From contig NZ_KI543237.1 in NCBI RefSeq assembly GCF_000496835.1, forward strand, positions 390,364 through 454,363: a stretch of 64,000 nucleotides of DNA. The letters run 5' to 3'. Position numbers and translations under genes: made by a program. Of the stretch, positions 1 through 8,605 are shown piece after piece (position 1 is the stretch's first letter; the number at the start of each line of letters is the position of its first letter). This DNA is from Thalassobacillus devorans MSP14. Its GTDB lineage: Bacteria; Bacillota; Bacilli; Bacillales; Halobacillaceae. A model generated the notes under the pieces. That model saw only the letters and a list, made by a program, of their open reading frames with translations. It searched no databases and was not told the DNA's origin.

Positions 1-939
1 TTCTGCTTCTGGAGAGAATATCCTTCCTAAATGAGCTAACCGTTCAATTGCAAATTCTTTACTGAACTCCAGCACTGCGGGTAAAAGCATTGCATTCGAA
101 TATCCATGAGGAACGTGGAACAGTGCCCCAATTGGCCTCGACATTCCATGCACGAGACATACAGAAGAATTGGAAAAAGCTATTCCTGCTTGCAATGCAC
201 CTAAAGACATTGCCTCTCGGGCGTCTACATTCTCTCCATCTTGATATGCAGTCTTAATGTTTTTCACAATCAATTTCATGGCAGAGAGTGCCATCGAATC
301 TGTCATCGGATGAGACTTGTTTGATATATACCCCTCTACCGCATGGCTTAGGGCATCAACTCCTGTTGCAGCAGTGACATGCTGCGGCGAAGAGATAGTC
401 AGTAACGGATCTACAATCGCTGCATCAGGCAAATAAGCCGGCTGCTTGATCATCATTTTGACATCATTGCTCGTATTGGTAATAACTGTAACATCTGTTG
501 CTTCTGATCCTGTCCCGGCTGTTGTCGGGATAGCAATGTGAGGGGCAGGCTTTTGATCAGCTATTTTCTTTCCTCCCATATAGTCACTGATATATCCACC
601 ATTGGATGACAGGACTGCCACTGCTTTAGCAGTATCAATACAGCTTCCACCCCCTATTGAAATCACTACATCACAATCTTCCTTTTCAAATAAATCAAGG
701 GCCTCTTCAACATAGACATCTGTCGGTTCTGATTCGACACCTAAATAGACAGCGCTTTCAACATTAGCTTTGGTTAAATAATCACGTCCTTCACTGACAT
801 ATCCCAGCTTTTCCATGATTTTATCACTGACAATAAGTGCTTTCTTTCCTCTTTGAGCGGCTTCTTTTCCTAGCGTTTCAAAAGATTGGCGGCCATAGTT
901 GATGGTGCCAGGCATTTGAAAGACAGCATAACTTTCCAT
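1..939 (-). CDS. Iron-containing alcohol dehydrogenase (partial, 3' end outside window)
   Basis: Translating the minus strand from the ATG at 939 gives an open frame running off the window edge (313 codons seen), starting MESYAVFQMPGTINYG. It shows the group III (iron-type) alcohol dehydrogenase pattern: a nucleotide-binding GGGS segment (ISIGGGSCIDTAK), the TTAGTGSE motif, DPLLT, the ATGVDALSHAVEGY segment and the metal-ligand stretch VHGMSRPIGALFHVPHG with its two histidines. The family reduces aldehydes or oxidises alcohols with NAD(P)H in the cytoplasm. The gene lies behind a sigma-54 promoter and beside a sigma-54 activator, so it is probably induced by a specific alcohol, aldehyde or diol. 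The substrate cannot be told; a 1,3-propanediol or butanol type enzyme are both possible. Confidence 0.9.
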   Translation of the reverse strand, partial: MESYAVFQMPGTINYGRQSFETLGKEAAQRGKKALIVSDKIMEKLGYVSEGRDYLTKANVESAVYLGVESEPTDVYVEEALDLFEKEDCDVVISIGGGSCIDTAKAVAVLSSNGGYISDYMGGKKIADQKPAPHIAIPTTAGTGSEATDVTVITNTSNDVKMMIKQPAYLPDAAIVDPLLTISSPQHVTAATGVDALSHAVEGYISNKSHPMTDSMALSAMKLIVKNIKTAYQDGENVDAREAMSLGALQAGIAFSNSSVCLVHGMSRPIGALFHVPHGYSNAMLLPAVLEFSKEFAIERLAHLGRIFSPEAE

Positions 940-976
940 TTAACTCACACCCTTTTTTTAGTCTTCAATTACTTTA

Positions 977-994
977 ATGCAAAAAGCGTGCCAA
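977..994 (-). promoter_or_regulatory. Sigma-54 (-24/-12) promoter of the alcohol dehydrogenase
   Basis: The minus strand reads TTGGCACGCTTTTTGCAT. TGGCACG and TTGCAT match the sigma-54 consensus, and the invariant GG and GC doublets are exactly 12 bases apart. It lies 38 bases upstream of the ATG at 939. The neighbouring gene encodes a sigma-54-dependent activator, which independently supports the call. Confidence 0.9.
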
Positions 995-1034
995 GTTGAA
1001 TAGACTGTTATATGGCTAATTGCCACAACTATTG

Positions 1035-1052
1035 TGTAGTTTTAACGCTACA
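1035..1052. promoter_or_regulatory. Inverted repeat, probable upstream activator site
   Basis: TGTAG and CTACA form a perfect 5-base inverted repeat with an 8-base spacer, about 45-60 bases upstream of the -24 element. A further CTACACTACA lies at 1070-1079, overlapping the end of the activator gene. The position suits binding by the adjacent sigma-54 activator. This is inference from placement and symmetry. Confidence 0.5.
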
Positions 1053-1073
1053 TTTTGATGAATTTAACCTACA

Positions 1074-2858
1074 CTACAGTTCCTTCAGTTGATATTTTTT
1101 TATTTTCTGATATAAAGTCGTGCGATGAATCCCCAATTGTTTTGCTGCTTGTGACTTATTTCCTCCTGTTTTTCTCAATACACTGCGAATAAGCTCCATT
1201 TCTTTTTCATTTCCAATATTTCTGGCTTGATGCATAAGTGTGACTGGTTCATTTTGTTGCTCTTTAACCATACTTTTCTCAATCATATTGGCTGGGAGAT
1301 GGTGAACATCAATGATAGCTTGATCTACTATAACGACTAACTTTTCAAGGGTATTGATCAGCTCTCTTATGTTGCCGGGCCAACTATATCGCATAAATAA
1401 AGCCATCGCTTCAGAAGTAAGCATTTTTTGAGGTAGTTCATACTTTTTACAAAGGTTATTTAAATAATAGGAAACTAGTTGAGGTATGTCTTCTGTTCTG
1501 TCACGAAGAGGCGGAATCGGAATTTCAATGATGTTCAGCCGGTAGTATAAATCTTCACGGAAATCTCCTGCTTCCACCATTTTCTGAAGATTACGATTGG
1601 TAGCAGCTATGATTCTGGAATTAATCTCATATTCATGCAGTCCTCCGACACGCCCAACTCGTTTTTCTTGCAGGACACGCAGAAGTTTCGCTTGCATTAA
1701 AACAGGCATTTCACCAATTTCATCTAAAAATAATGTTCCGTTTTCCGACAATTCAAATCTTCCGGGCTTACCTCCTTTTCTAGCCCCTGTAAATGCGCCT
1801 TCTTCATAACCGAATAATTCTGATTCAAATAAATGTTCCGGAATAGCACCACAGTTGACACTGACAAACGGACCTGATGAGAATGGACTTAAGTGATGAA
1901 TTCCTCTTGCATACATCTCCTTTCCTGTCCCGCTCTCCCCTGTGATTAAAACAGTCGCACTCGTTTTAGCCACTTTTCGTGCCAGCCTCTTCCTATCAGA
2001 AGTGCTTTCACTATCACCGATAATCTGATCAAGGGTCATGATATTTTTATTTTTTGGTGGGACCGATTTCACTGGTTGAGGATCTTGAATTTGCCGATTG
2101 TTTTCCTGCAGCCTCTCATAAATACGATAAACTTCTGTTACCCCTTCGAAAATTAATATTCCAATTGCTCCAACTACTTTGTTATTCTTCCAAATTGGTA
2201 TACGATGAACAATCATGGCCTGCCCCTGGATATATTGGATAACACCCCGTTCCGGCATCCCCGTTTTCAACGTTTCCGGCAATTTCGTATTATCGATCAC
2301 CTCTTCCACATGGCGCCCAATGGCATTCTCTGGAGAAATACCTGTAAAACGACTATAAGCATCATTAAATTCCTGAATAATCCCCTGCTCATCTACAACC
2401 GCAACGCCTTCATAAGCACTTTCCAGTATCACATTCAGTATGTCAGCTGAATGTTCAATCTCATTTATATAGAAAGCAAGTCCTTTCAAAATTTCGTTTT
2501 TTGATAGCCTACCGACCAACTTCCCTTGTTCATCAACTACAAAGAAATGTTTTGCAGGGAGTGATATAAGATTCAATATTGATTCATTTAGATGAGTGGT
2601 AACTCTTTCATTTTCTTGCCATACCAATGCTTTATCATCGATAAAACCTTCAAGGACACCTCTAAAAGTGACCATTCCTACAGGCTTCAGTTCCTGGTCG
2701 ACCACCGGCAAGCACTCTAGCTGTTGACTGACCATTGTCTTTGCAGCTTCTCGAAGCGAAGCATCATTTATTAAATAGGAAGGCTTTGGTTCCATCCAGT
2801 TTACGACTTTCAATCTTTCTTCTTTTTCCTGGTTCTCCTTAATAAAACCCTCTATCAT
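1074..2858 (-). CDS. Sigma-54-dependent transcriptional activator with CBS pair and PAS domain
   Basis: Residue numbers here follow an in-frame TTG at 2873. Domains in order are a tandem CBS pair (about 25-135), a PAS domain (about 140-255), an AAA+ sigma-54 interaction domain (about 283-510) with Walker A GESGTGKE and the sigma-54 contact loop GAFTGA, and a C-terminal Fis-type helix-turn-helix (about 555-598, [17 protein letters not shown]). I prefer the ATG at 2858 because GGAGGGAGAGGG lies just before it; the TTG is inside that ribosome binding site. The protein should hydrolyse ATP to open sigma-54 promoters such as the one at 977-994. CBS domains often bind adenylates and PAS a small ligand, so it may read energy state plus substrate. 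The ligand is unknown. Confidence 0.93.
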   Translation of the reverse strand: MIEGFIKENQEKEERLKVVNWMEPKPSYLINDASLREAAKTMVSQQLECLPVVDQELKPVGMVTFRGVLEGFIDDKALVWQENERVTTHLNESILNLISLPAKHFFVVDEQGKLVGRLSKNEILKGLAFYINEIEHSADILNVILESAYEGVAVVDEQGIIQEFNDAYSRFTGISPENAIGRHVEEVIDNTKLPETLKTGMPERGVIQYIQGQAMIVHRIPIWKNNKVVGAIGILIFEGVTEVYRIYERLQENNRQIQDPQPVKSVPPKNKNIMTLDQIIGDSESTSDRKRLARKVAKTSATVLITGESGTGKEMYARGIHHLSPFSSGPFVSVNCGAIPEHLFESELFGYEEGAFTGARKGGKPGRFELSENGTLFLDEIGEMPVLMQAKLLRVLQEKRVGRVGGLHEYEINSRIIAATNRNLQKMVEAGDFREDLYYRLNIIEIPIPPLRDRTEDIPQLVSYYLNNLCKKYELPQKMLTSEAMALFMRYSWPGNIRELINTLEKLVVIVDQAIIDVHHLPANMIEKSMVKEQQNEPVTLMHQARNIGNEKEMELIRSVLRKTGGNKSQAAKQLGIHRTTLYQKIKKYQLKEL

Positions 2859-2925
2859 TCCCTCTCCCTCCAAGCTGATGTTACGTTAGTTATTTATTAA
2901 TTGTAACAGAAAAAAATCCATTTTA

Positions 2926-2941
2926 TGGAGGACCTGGGGTG
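2926..2941 (+). repeat. Solitary half-copy of the CCCCGGG hairpin repeat
   Basis: TGGAGGACCTGGGGTG is identical to one arm of the composite copies near 54386 and 62743, but no partner arm lies nearby. It sits in the gap between the activator and GH3 genes. It looks like a decayed copy of the hairpin family described in the findings. Confidence 0.6.
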
Positions 2942-2961
2942 CTGGCCGCGAATTAACCAAA

Positions 2962-2993
2962 AAATGCTGCTCCTTTAAGAAGGAACAGCATTT
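2962..2993 (-). terminator. Terminator after the GH3 gene
   Basis: AAATGCTG and CAGCATTT arms with further inner pairing (TCCTT/AAGGA) form a hairpin. On the minus strand it is followed by a run of T, directly after the stop of the gene at 3004. Confidence 0.85.
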
Positions 2994-3003
2994 CCCTATA
3001 TTT

Positions 3004-4779
3004 TTAATAAGATAATCCGTGACCGTATGGGTAAAGCTCCGGAATCGTAACCGGCAGTTTACCTGTCGGATTGACTTCACCGGTCAGCACTTTCGCTAAA
3101 GCTTCTACGGAAACATCACGGAATCCGTATGTCAGCACGTTGGCATCAACCTCCGGGAAGGCCATAATATCGTATGGGTTCCGCATGGAAGAGACGACCA
3201 CTTCTTTTCCTGCTGCTTTCAACTCACTCACCAGTCGCTGCTGTGCTGAATTTGTATTAGCGGTATAGGTGGTGACGATGACAGTTTCGAAATCTGCTGC
3301 CCGCTCGACGGCATTAGCTATTTGGGTAGAAGAAGGGCTTGTGCTGGTTGCATAAGCATCTGCTGTAATTCCCCGTTCACCTAATAAATCAGCAAGCATG
3401 CCAGGACTTCCAATCGATGGCCCAGTCACAAATACATTATTCTCAGAGGCTAGCGGCAAAACACCCTCATTTTTAACTAGAGTGATACTATCCTCTGTCA
3501 TTTGGTCAGCGAGCGCAAGATTTTCCTCTAACCCGATATTTTCGATAGCGTCAGGCGATACACCCGCTTCGTGGAAAAGCCCGCGCTTAAACTTCGTCTC
3601 TAAGATACGGAAAACAGATTCATCTAACCGTTCTTCAGAAATCTCACCACTCTTCACCGCATCAAGCATCGCATTATAGGCAAGCGGAACGTTCGGCGGA
3701 TTCAGTAAAATGTCAGCACCTGCTTTGAATGCTTCGACCGGAACACGATCGGCAGGTACGACATTCGCTCCTGACATGCCCAGGCTGTCTGTTATGATCA
3801 CCCCGTCAAACCCCATTTCCTCACGAAGCAAGTCAGTCAGAATCGGTTTTGATAAAGTTGCTGGAAGTCCGGAATCATCTAGAGCTGGAACAACGATATG
3901 TGCTGGCATGATCGCGTCAATTCCTGCATCAATCGCAGCTTTGAACGGCTTCAAGTCGACTTCATGCAACGTCTCTAAATCATGGTTGATAATCGGTAAA
4001 CCATAATGGGAGTCGACATTGGTATCTCCGTGCCCTGGGAAGTGCTTAGCTGTCGCCATCACGTTTTTATTTTGATAGCCTTGCACTTGTGCTGCCCCCA
4101 TATCAGCAACCAAGTCAGGATTTTCAGAATAAGAACGGACACCGATGACCGGATTCTCAGGATTCACATTGACGTCGAGTACGGGAGCAAGGTCCATATT
4201 GATTCCAAGGTTCATCAATTCCATACCCATGATCTCCGAAGATTGACGGGCATATTCCGTCGATCTTGTTGCTCCAAGTGCCATGTTTCCTGGAAAAACA
4301 GTAGCCGGCTCGGTTACCCGCGCTACCACACCACCCTCCTGATCCGTAGCGATCATCAACGGAATCGGCATCCGCTGATCCATAGCAATATCCTGTAATC
4401 CATTCGATAAAGCATTAACCTGCTCAAAATCTATCGGTGTACCGATGTTCGCGGTCCAATTAAAATAAATCACTCCGCCGATATGGTATTTCTCAATCAT
4501 TTCTTTAAAGTTCTTCGCACCACGGTTACGGCTTAGATTAGTATCTTCATAGTTTGGATCGGTCGGCGTTTTTCCATAAACATGGACCATGAACAGCTGA
4601 CCGATTTTTTCTTCCAGGGTCATATGTTGAATTTTACTTTGGATCCATCCTTTTCGGGCTTCTTCATCATCCCATCCAGGTTTGGTCGCATCATCCCATG
4701 AGGCATGAGCAAAGCTTGGCAGCAACATGACGAACGCCATTAAGACTACAAATATTTGATAAAATTTTTTCATAATCAT
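3004..4779 (-). CDS. Secreted glycoside hydrolase family 3, beta-N-acetylhexosaminidase-like
   Basis: 591 residues with a signal peptide (cleavage likely after SFAHA, about residue 26). The GH3 N-terminal barrel carries the hexosaminidase signature KHFPGHGDT with a following DSH around residues 245-260; in NagZ-type enzymes the His-Asp pair is the acid/base. The nucleophile Asp lies in GVIITDSLGMSG near residue 330. A GH3 C-terminal domain ends PYGHGLSY. Family members remove GlcNAc from muropeptides or chitin fragments. The ATG overlaps the upstream gene's TGA (ATGA at 4776-4779), so translation is probably coupled. It resembles secreted Bacillus NagZ, but no muropeptide amidase or murQ neighbour is present. 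Confidence 0.9.
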   Translation of the reverse strand: MIMKKFYQIFVVLMAFVMLLPSFAHASWDDATKPGWDDEEARKGWIQSKIQHMTLEEKIGQLFMVHVYGKTPTDPNYEDTNLSRNRGAKNFKEMIEKYHIGGVIYFNWTANIGTPIDFEQVNALSNGLQDIAMDQRMPIPLMIATDQEGGVVARVTEPATVFPGNMALGATRSTEYARQSSEIMGMELMNLGINMDLAPVLDVNVNPENPVIGVRSYSENPDLVADMGAAQVQGYQNKNVMATAKHFPGHGDTNVDSHYGLPIINHDLETLHEVDLKPFKAAIDAGIDAIMPAHIVVPALDDSGLPATLSKPILTDLLREEMGFDGVIITDSLGMSGANVVPADRVPVEAFKAGADILLNPPNVPLAYNAMLDAVKSGEISEERLDESVFRILETKFKRGLFHEAGVSPDAIENIGLEENLALADQMTEDSITLVKNEGVLPLASENNVFVTGPSIGSPGMLADLLGERGITADAYATSTSPSSTQIANAVERAADFETVIVTTYTANTNSAQQRLVSELKAAGKEVVVSSMRNPYDIMAFPEVDANVLTYGFRDVSVEALAKVLTGEVNPTGKLPVTIPELYPYGHGLSY

Positions 4780-5669
4780 TCACTCCCCTCGATAATATGA
4801 CCGTTTTCACCGCGGTTCAGGGTCAGATCCGCTACCACCGGCAAATGGTCAGATGCTAACGTGTCAATGACTTCGGCATTTTTCACCCCAATAGAATCAG
4901 AAGCAAAAATATAATCGATTCGCTTACCCGGAGACAAAGCAGAATAAGTATATCCCGGCTTGTCACTCACCATATCCCAAGTGTCAGTAAAGCGTTCAAA
5001 TAACGGGGCAAGTTCAGGTGCACCTGGCGTAGCGTTCATATCGCCAAGCAATACCTTTTCACCTTCCTGCTCATCAAAAATATTCAGCATATCTTCTACT
5101 TGCATGATTCTTACGGTAGGGTCTCCTCGGTAATCCAGATGGGTGGAATAAAAAGGTACAAGCGCACCTTTTACATTGATGATGGCTTCTGCAAATCCTG
5201 GGGATGGGGCAGGTTCTGGTGTGGCATTTTGTGTGGAAAGTCTGGTGATATCATGGTTGGTGGCTTGTACAATCGGATACTTACTCAGAATGGCTACTCC
5301 AAATTGCCTTCTTGGATCGCCTTCGATATAAGGATCCATGTCATAGATCGGCGCAAAAAAGGAATGCATGTCCAAACGTTCGGCTAAATCAGCAAGGATG
5401 TCATCATAATTGCTCCTTGTTCCCCAATGAACATCCACTTCCTGCAAGGCAACAACTTCAGCTCCGGAATCCTCAATGACTTGAGCGATCCGCTCTGTGT
5501 CATAGACACCATCAGAGCCGATGCCAGCATGAATGTTGTAGCTCATGACCCGGACGTCTACTTTTTCAGCCATAGATCCATCGTCTGCAAAACTTATCTC
5601 CGGTCCACCAATCAAACCAAATACTACAATAACGAACAAAACAAGACGAAACTTCATTTTCACATACAC
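4776..5669 (-). CDS. Secreted endonuclease/exonuclease/phosphatase (EEP) family protein
   Basis: The motifs of the Mg-dependent EEP fold appear in order: MSYNIHAG, ALQEVDVHWG, STHLDYRGD, LLGDMNATPG, KRIDYIFAS and ASDHLPVVAD, giving the catalytic Asn, Glu, Asp-x-Asn, Asp and Asp-His residues. The start is probably GTG at 5669, eight bases after an AGGGAGAGG site; ATG at 5657 is an alternative and a longer frame reaches 5744. A hydrophobic signal segment (FRLVLFVIVVFGLIGG) precedes the domain. The substrate could be nucleic acid, phospholipid or a sugar-phosphate ester and cannot be told from the motifs. It is co-transcribed with the GH3 gene through a 4-base overlap. Confidence 0.85.
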   Translation of the reverse strand: MYVKMKFRLVLFVIVVFGLIGGPEISFADDGSMAEKVDVRVMSYNIHAGIGSDGVYDTERIAQVIEDSGAEVVALQEVDVHWGTRSNYDDILADLAERLDMHSFFAPIYDMDPYIEGDPRRQFGVAILSKYPIVQATNHDITRLSTQNATPEPAPSPGFAEAIINVKGALVPFYSTHLDYRGDPTVRIMQVEDMLNIFDEQEGEKVLLGDMNATPGAPELAPLFERFTDTWDMVSDKPGYTYSALSPGKRIDYIFASDSIGVKNAEVIDTLASDHLPVVADLTLNRGENGHIIEGSE

Positions 5670-5870
5670 GAATTTCACCTCTCCCTTCCTGTTAAATAGC
5701 TTACAATTTAAGTGTAGCAAGTAGTGTTCTAGTGGTCTATACAACTATATACCTTACTTCCTCCGTCTAAACTACTACACCCCGTTTTCATGTTGTATTT
5801 TTTTTTGAATAGTTGAGTGTCCTGTATATGAGCCTTCATCGACTTAAAATACGACTTTTTCCTCCACATA

Positions 5871-5918
5871 AAAAAAAGCAGGTTACACTATAAAAAAACG
5901 AACAGACTCTTCACCTGC
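5871..5918 (-). terminator. Possible terminator after the lipase gene
   Basis: AGCAGGT (5877-5883) and ACCTGC (5913-5918) can pair around a long loop. On the minus strand the second arm is followed by about eight T, just downstream of the stop at 5947. The short stem makes this a moderate call. Confidence 0.45.
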
Positions 5919-5946
5919 CCGCTTCTCGTATATATTCTATAAAATT

Positions 5947-6801
5947 TTAATAAATACTTTGGACCGCCCGTTCAGGATCGGCCGGTCCCTCATGTGCAAG
6001 CGCATCAAACACAAACTTGAACGACAGCGGATCGTAAGCAATCGCCTGGTGATCTGCCATATTGAGAGGATAGTAGTCTTGTATCGTAATGTTTGAGACT
6101 TGCGTGGAAGGTCCTTCAATAAAGGCAGAACTATACGGGATTACTACCTCATCGGTTTTAGTCGTAATCACCGTGTAATCGACCTGACCCGGGGTTTCAT
6201 CACCCTGGATCAAATTTTCCAGAAATTCTGATCCGACCAGTTGCTGCTGACAGGCAATACAGGAAGCCATGTCAGATACGTCATCAGTTAACCTATGAAA
6301 ACCTAAAAAGCCTACAGTTCCATGATTAGAAGGAACCAGGGCAATGAGATTATCTACATGCTTCGCTCCCCCAAGGTTCTTGATATAATAACGAGGCATC
6401 ATACCACCTTGGCTGTGTCCTATAATGTCCACCTGCTCTGCTTCGGTCAGCTGCAGTACGTTGTCAATAAAATCCTTCAGTTCTTGAGCCGATTCTTCAA
6501 TTGGTCCGGTTGAAGCTCCCGCATGGGTAAAGCCATAATTTAATGCGTACACACAGTTTCCTTTACCTGCAAGCATTGGAGACAACTCTGCCCAATTTTG
6601 CGCACTCCGTTCAAAGGTGCCAGGAACAAGAATGATCGGCTTTGGTTTATCCTCAGAAGGTTCGCATGCAGGGTCATTGGCTCCAGGAGGCGGAGCACCT
6701 TGTTCCAGTAAGAAGTCTGTATCACTTTCGGCGCTAGCCAGATTCGGCAAGGTTAACAATATAAAGCAAAACAAAATCAGTGTACTATAATTTTTTTTCA
6801 T
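5947..6801 (-). CDS. Secreted triacylglycerol lipase (alpha/beta hydrolase)
   Basis: 284 residues with a signal peptide (KNYSTLILFCFILLTLPNLASA). The segment PIILVPGTFE provides the oxyanion-hole strand and GHSQGGM, near residue 128, is the nucleophile elbow with Ser. Cysteine pairs (DPACEP, GNCVYA, CIACQ) suit an extracellular disulphide-bonded enzyme. The arrangement resembles the lipase class 2/EstB-like group that cleaves acylglycerols. An Asp and a His for the triad are present in the C-terminal half (TDEVVIP, MADHQAI). It is transcribed alone, upstream of and in the same direction as the EEP gene, with a candidate terminator between. Confidence 0.85.
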   Translation of the reverse strand: MKKNYSTLILFCFILLTLPNLASAESDTDFLLEQGAPPPGANDPACEPSEDKPKPIILVPGTFERSAQNWAELSPMLAGKGNCVYALNYGFTHAGASTGPIEESAQELKDFIDNVLQLTEAEQVDIIGHSQGGMMPRYYIKNLGGAKHVDNLIALVPSNHGTVGFLGFHRLTDDVSDMASCIACQQQLVGSEFLENLIQGDETPGQVDYTVITTKTDEVVIPYSSAFIEGPSTQVSNITIQDYYPLNMADHQAIAYDPLSFKFVFDALAHEGPADPERAVQSIY

Positions 6802-6848
6802 ACCTTCTCCCCTTTATTTCCTTAGCAAAACAGCCCCCTCAAAATAAT

Positions 6849-7008
6849 GAACAGCGCGAGCCGAAGATCCACTTGGTCAAGTGATCTTCTTGACCAAGTT
6901 AGCTGAGGCCGTGCCCGCGTCAAGCATCCACCGATAAGCGACTCGTGAGAATCAACAACAAACGTTGACAACCCTTTTAGGTTATAAAGGACTTTTTCAG
7001 TGGCCTCA
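6849..7008. repeat. Degenerate Bacillaceae intergenic repeat
   Basis: It shares GAACAGC-CGAG-GAAGA and GCTGAGGCCGTGCCCGCG blocks with the fuller copy at 29271-29553. An internal perfect 10-base stem (ACTTGGTCAA/TTGACCAAGT, 6871-6899) replaces the usual middle. It fills most of the 300-base gap between the lipase and lyase genes; no gene is seen there. Confidence 0.6.
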
Positions 7009-7058
7009 AAACTTCTATTTCCTTTTTTTAAGTATGGATTGCTGCTACAAAGTCATTT

Positions 7059-7103
7059 AAAAAGCAAGAAGGGCCAAAGGGTGACATTCCCCCTTGACCC
7101 TTC
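7059..7103 (-). terminator. Terminator of the ROK/ABC/lyase operon
   Basis: GAAGGGCCAAAGGG (7068-7081) pairs with CCCTTGACCCTTC (7091-7103). On the minus strand a T-rich tail follows. It lies directly after the stop of the lyase gene. Confidence 0.85.
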
Positions 7104-7108
7104 CATAC

Positions 7109-8590
7109 TCATTTTGAATTAACTAACGAATTTTTACTACGCGAAACCTTTTCCTGATATTTTTTCACCTCTTCAGATAGATTTGTCCAATCTTCTCTTC
7201 TCTGCTCGATCATTGCCTCAACCACTTTACTATTCGGGCCTCCTGTGATCTTCCTTCGTTCCACAAACTGTACCGGATCGACTATCGCTTCCCAATCTTC
7301 TTGAGCCAGGTCAACCACTTGCAGCCATGCATTGACTTCTTCTACATTTACGTCATATAATTCCTTACCTAAACTATCCACTTTTTCACTTAATTGACTG
7401 GATAATTTATGGGCTTTACGGAAAGGAACCTCGTAATCACGCGCAAGAACATCAGCTAATTCCGTAATCGTAATCATGTTTTTACCAGCCTGCTTTCGAG
7501 CTCGTTCTTTATTGAAGCTCATTGTTGAAACAACCGCATTCATTAATTTGACTACTCTATTAGCTTTGCTGAACCCATTATATAGATGGGGCTGGAGGTC
7601 GTCCTCTGTATCTACGATATCACCATATGGCGTATTGTGCAGCATTTGGATGACAGTCAGCCCTTCACCTACTGCACTGCTTGCCAGTGCACGTGAGTGT
7701 TCGATAGAAACTGGATTTCTTTTTTGCGGCATGATACTGCTCACTTGTACATAGGCATCCGAGACTTTCAACAATCCCACTTCATTGGATGCCATACGCA
7801 GGAATTCCTGAATCCATCTGCCCATATTCGTCATCGTACTGACAATGGTGAATGCAGTTTCTAATAGATAATCTCCTGCACCGATCGCATCATAGGAATT
7901 CTCCATCACTGTTTCAAATCCTAATAACCCGGCAACACGTTCCCGGTTAATATTAAATCCGGAAGTTGTGATGGCAGCAGCTCCCATCGGTGATTGATTA
8001 ACAGTATGATACGCATTCCATAAACGTTTGACATCTCTCGAGAGGTTATCTGAAATAGCCAGTAAATAGTGACCAAATGTAGTAGGCTGGGCAGGTTGTG
8101 TATGAGTATGAGCGGGCATGATGGTATTGACATGGTCAGCAGCCTGCTTGACAAGAGAATCCCCTAATTTCTGCACATTAGAAATCAAGTCAAGGAGGTG
8201 GTCTCTTATTACCAGGCGATACATAGCTTCTCCCATATCATTACGGCTTTTTGCAATATGCATTTTCCCTGCATTTTCTTCGCCAATCAAGTCAGCAATT
8301 TTTGCTTCGACATAAAAGAAGAGGTCTTCAAACTCAGGGGTGTAACACAAGGATTGATGTTCAATTTTTGACACCTCTTCTACACCCCGCAGTATTTGTT
8401 CCGCATCCTGTTCGCTTATAATTCCTTGTTCTTTCAACATCGTGGTATGTGCCCGGTGTATCATAAACATAGCATCGAACAGATAGTCCCTTTGGTCGTC
8501 AAAAACCGGCTTCAATAACTCATTGACATAGGTTTTCCCTGGAAAATGAAAGCCATCATCTTTTTCAAAGGTTTCCTTCATTTCACTCAT
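7109..8590 (-). CDS. Argininosuccinate lyase-like C-N lyase
   Basis: 493 residues of the fumarase/aspartase superfamily, argininosuccinate lyase branch. The three conserved regions are present: AKSRNDM (about 113-119), HTHTQPAQPTTF (about 161-172, with the conserved His) and SSIMPQKRNP (about 284-293, with the catalytic-loop Ser). Such enzymes eliminate an amine from a substituted succinate, releasing fumarate. The context argues against arginine biosynthesis: argG is absent and the gene is last in an operon with an ABC importer and ROK repressor. It more likely degrades an imported N-succinyl-type compound, as EDDS lyase, another argininosuccinate lyase relative, does. The exact substrate is unknown. 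ATG at 8590 follows an AGAGGTG site. Confidence 0.88.
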   Translation of the reverse strand: MSEMKETFEKDDGFHFPGKTYVNELLKPVFDDQRDYLFDAMFMIHRAHTTMLKEQGIISEQDAEQILRGVEEVSKIEHQSLCYTPEFEDLFFYVEAKIADLIGEENAGKMHIAKSRNDMGEAMYRLVIRDHLLDLISNVQKLGDSLVKQAADHVNTIMPAHTHTQPAQPTTFGHYLLAISDNLSRDVKRLWNAYHTVNQSPMGAAAITTSGFNINRERVAGLLGFETVMENSYDAIGAGDYLLETAFTIVSTMTNMGRWIQEFLRMASNEVGLLKVSDAYVQVSSIMPQKRNPVSIEHSRALASSAVGEGLTVIQMLHNTPYGDIVDTEDDLQPHLYNGFSKANRVVKLMNAVVSTMSFNKERARKQAGKNMITITELADVLARDYEVPFRKAHKLSSQLSEKVDSLGKELYDVNVEEVNAWLQVVDLAQEDWEAIVDPVQFVERRKITGGPNSKVVEAMIEQRREDWTNLSEEVKKYQEKVSRSKNSLVNSK

Positions 8591-8605
8591 AATGACACCT
8601 CTACT

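Noticed and set aside
7109-8590. Naming the lyase argH
   Set aside because: Motifs fit the superfamily, but the importer and ROK context and lack of argG argue against arginine synthesis, so no symbol is given.
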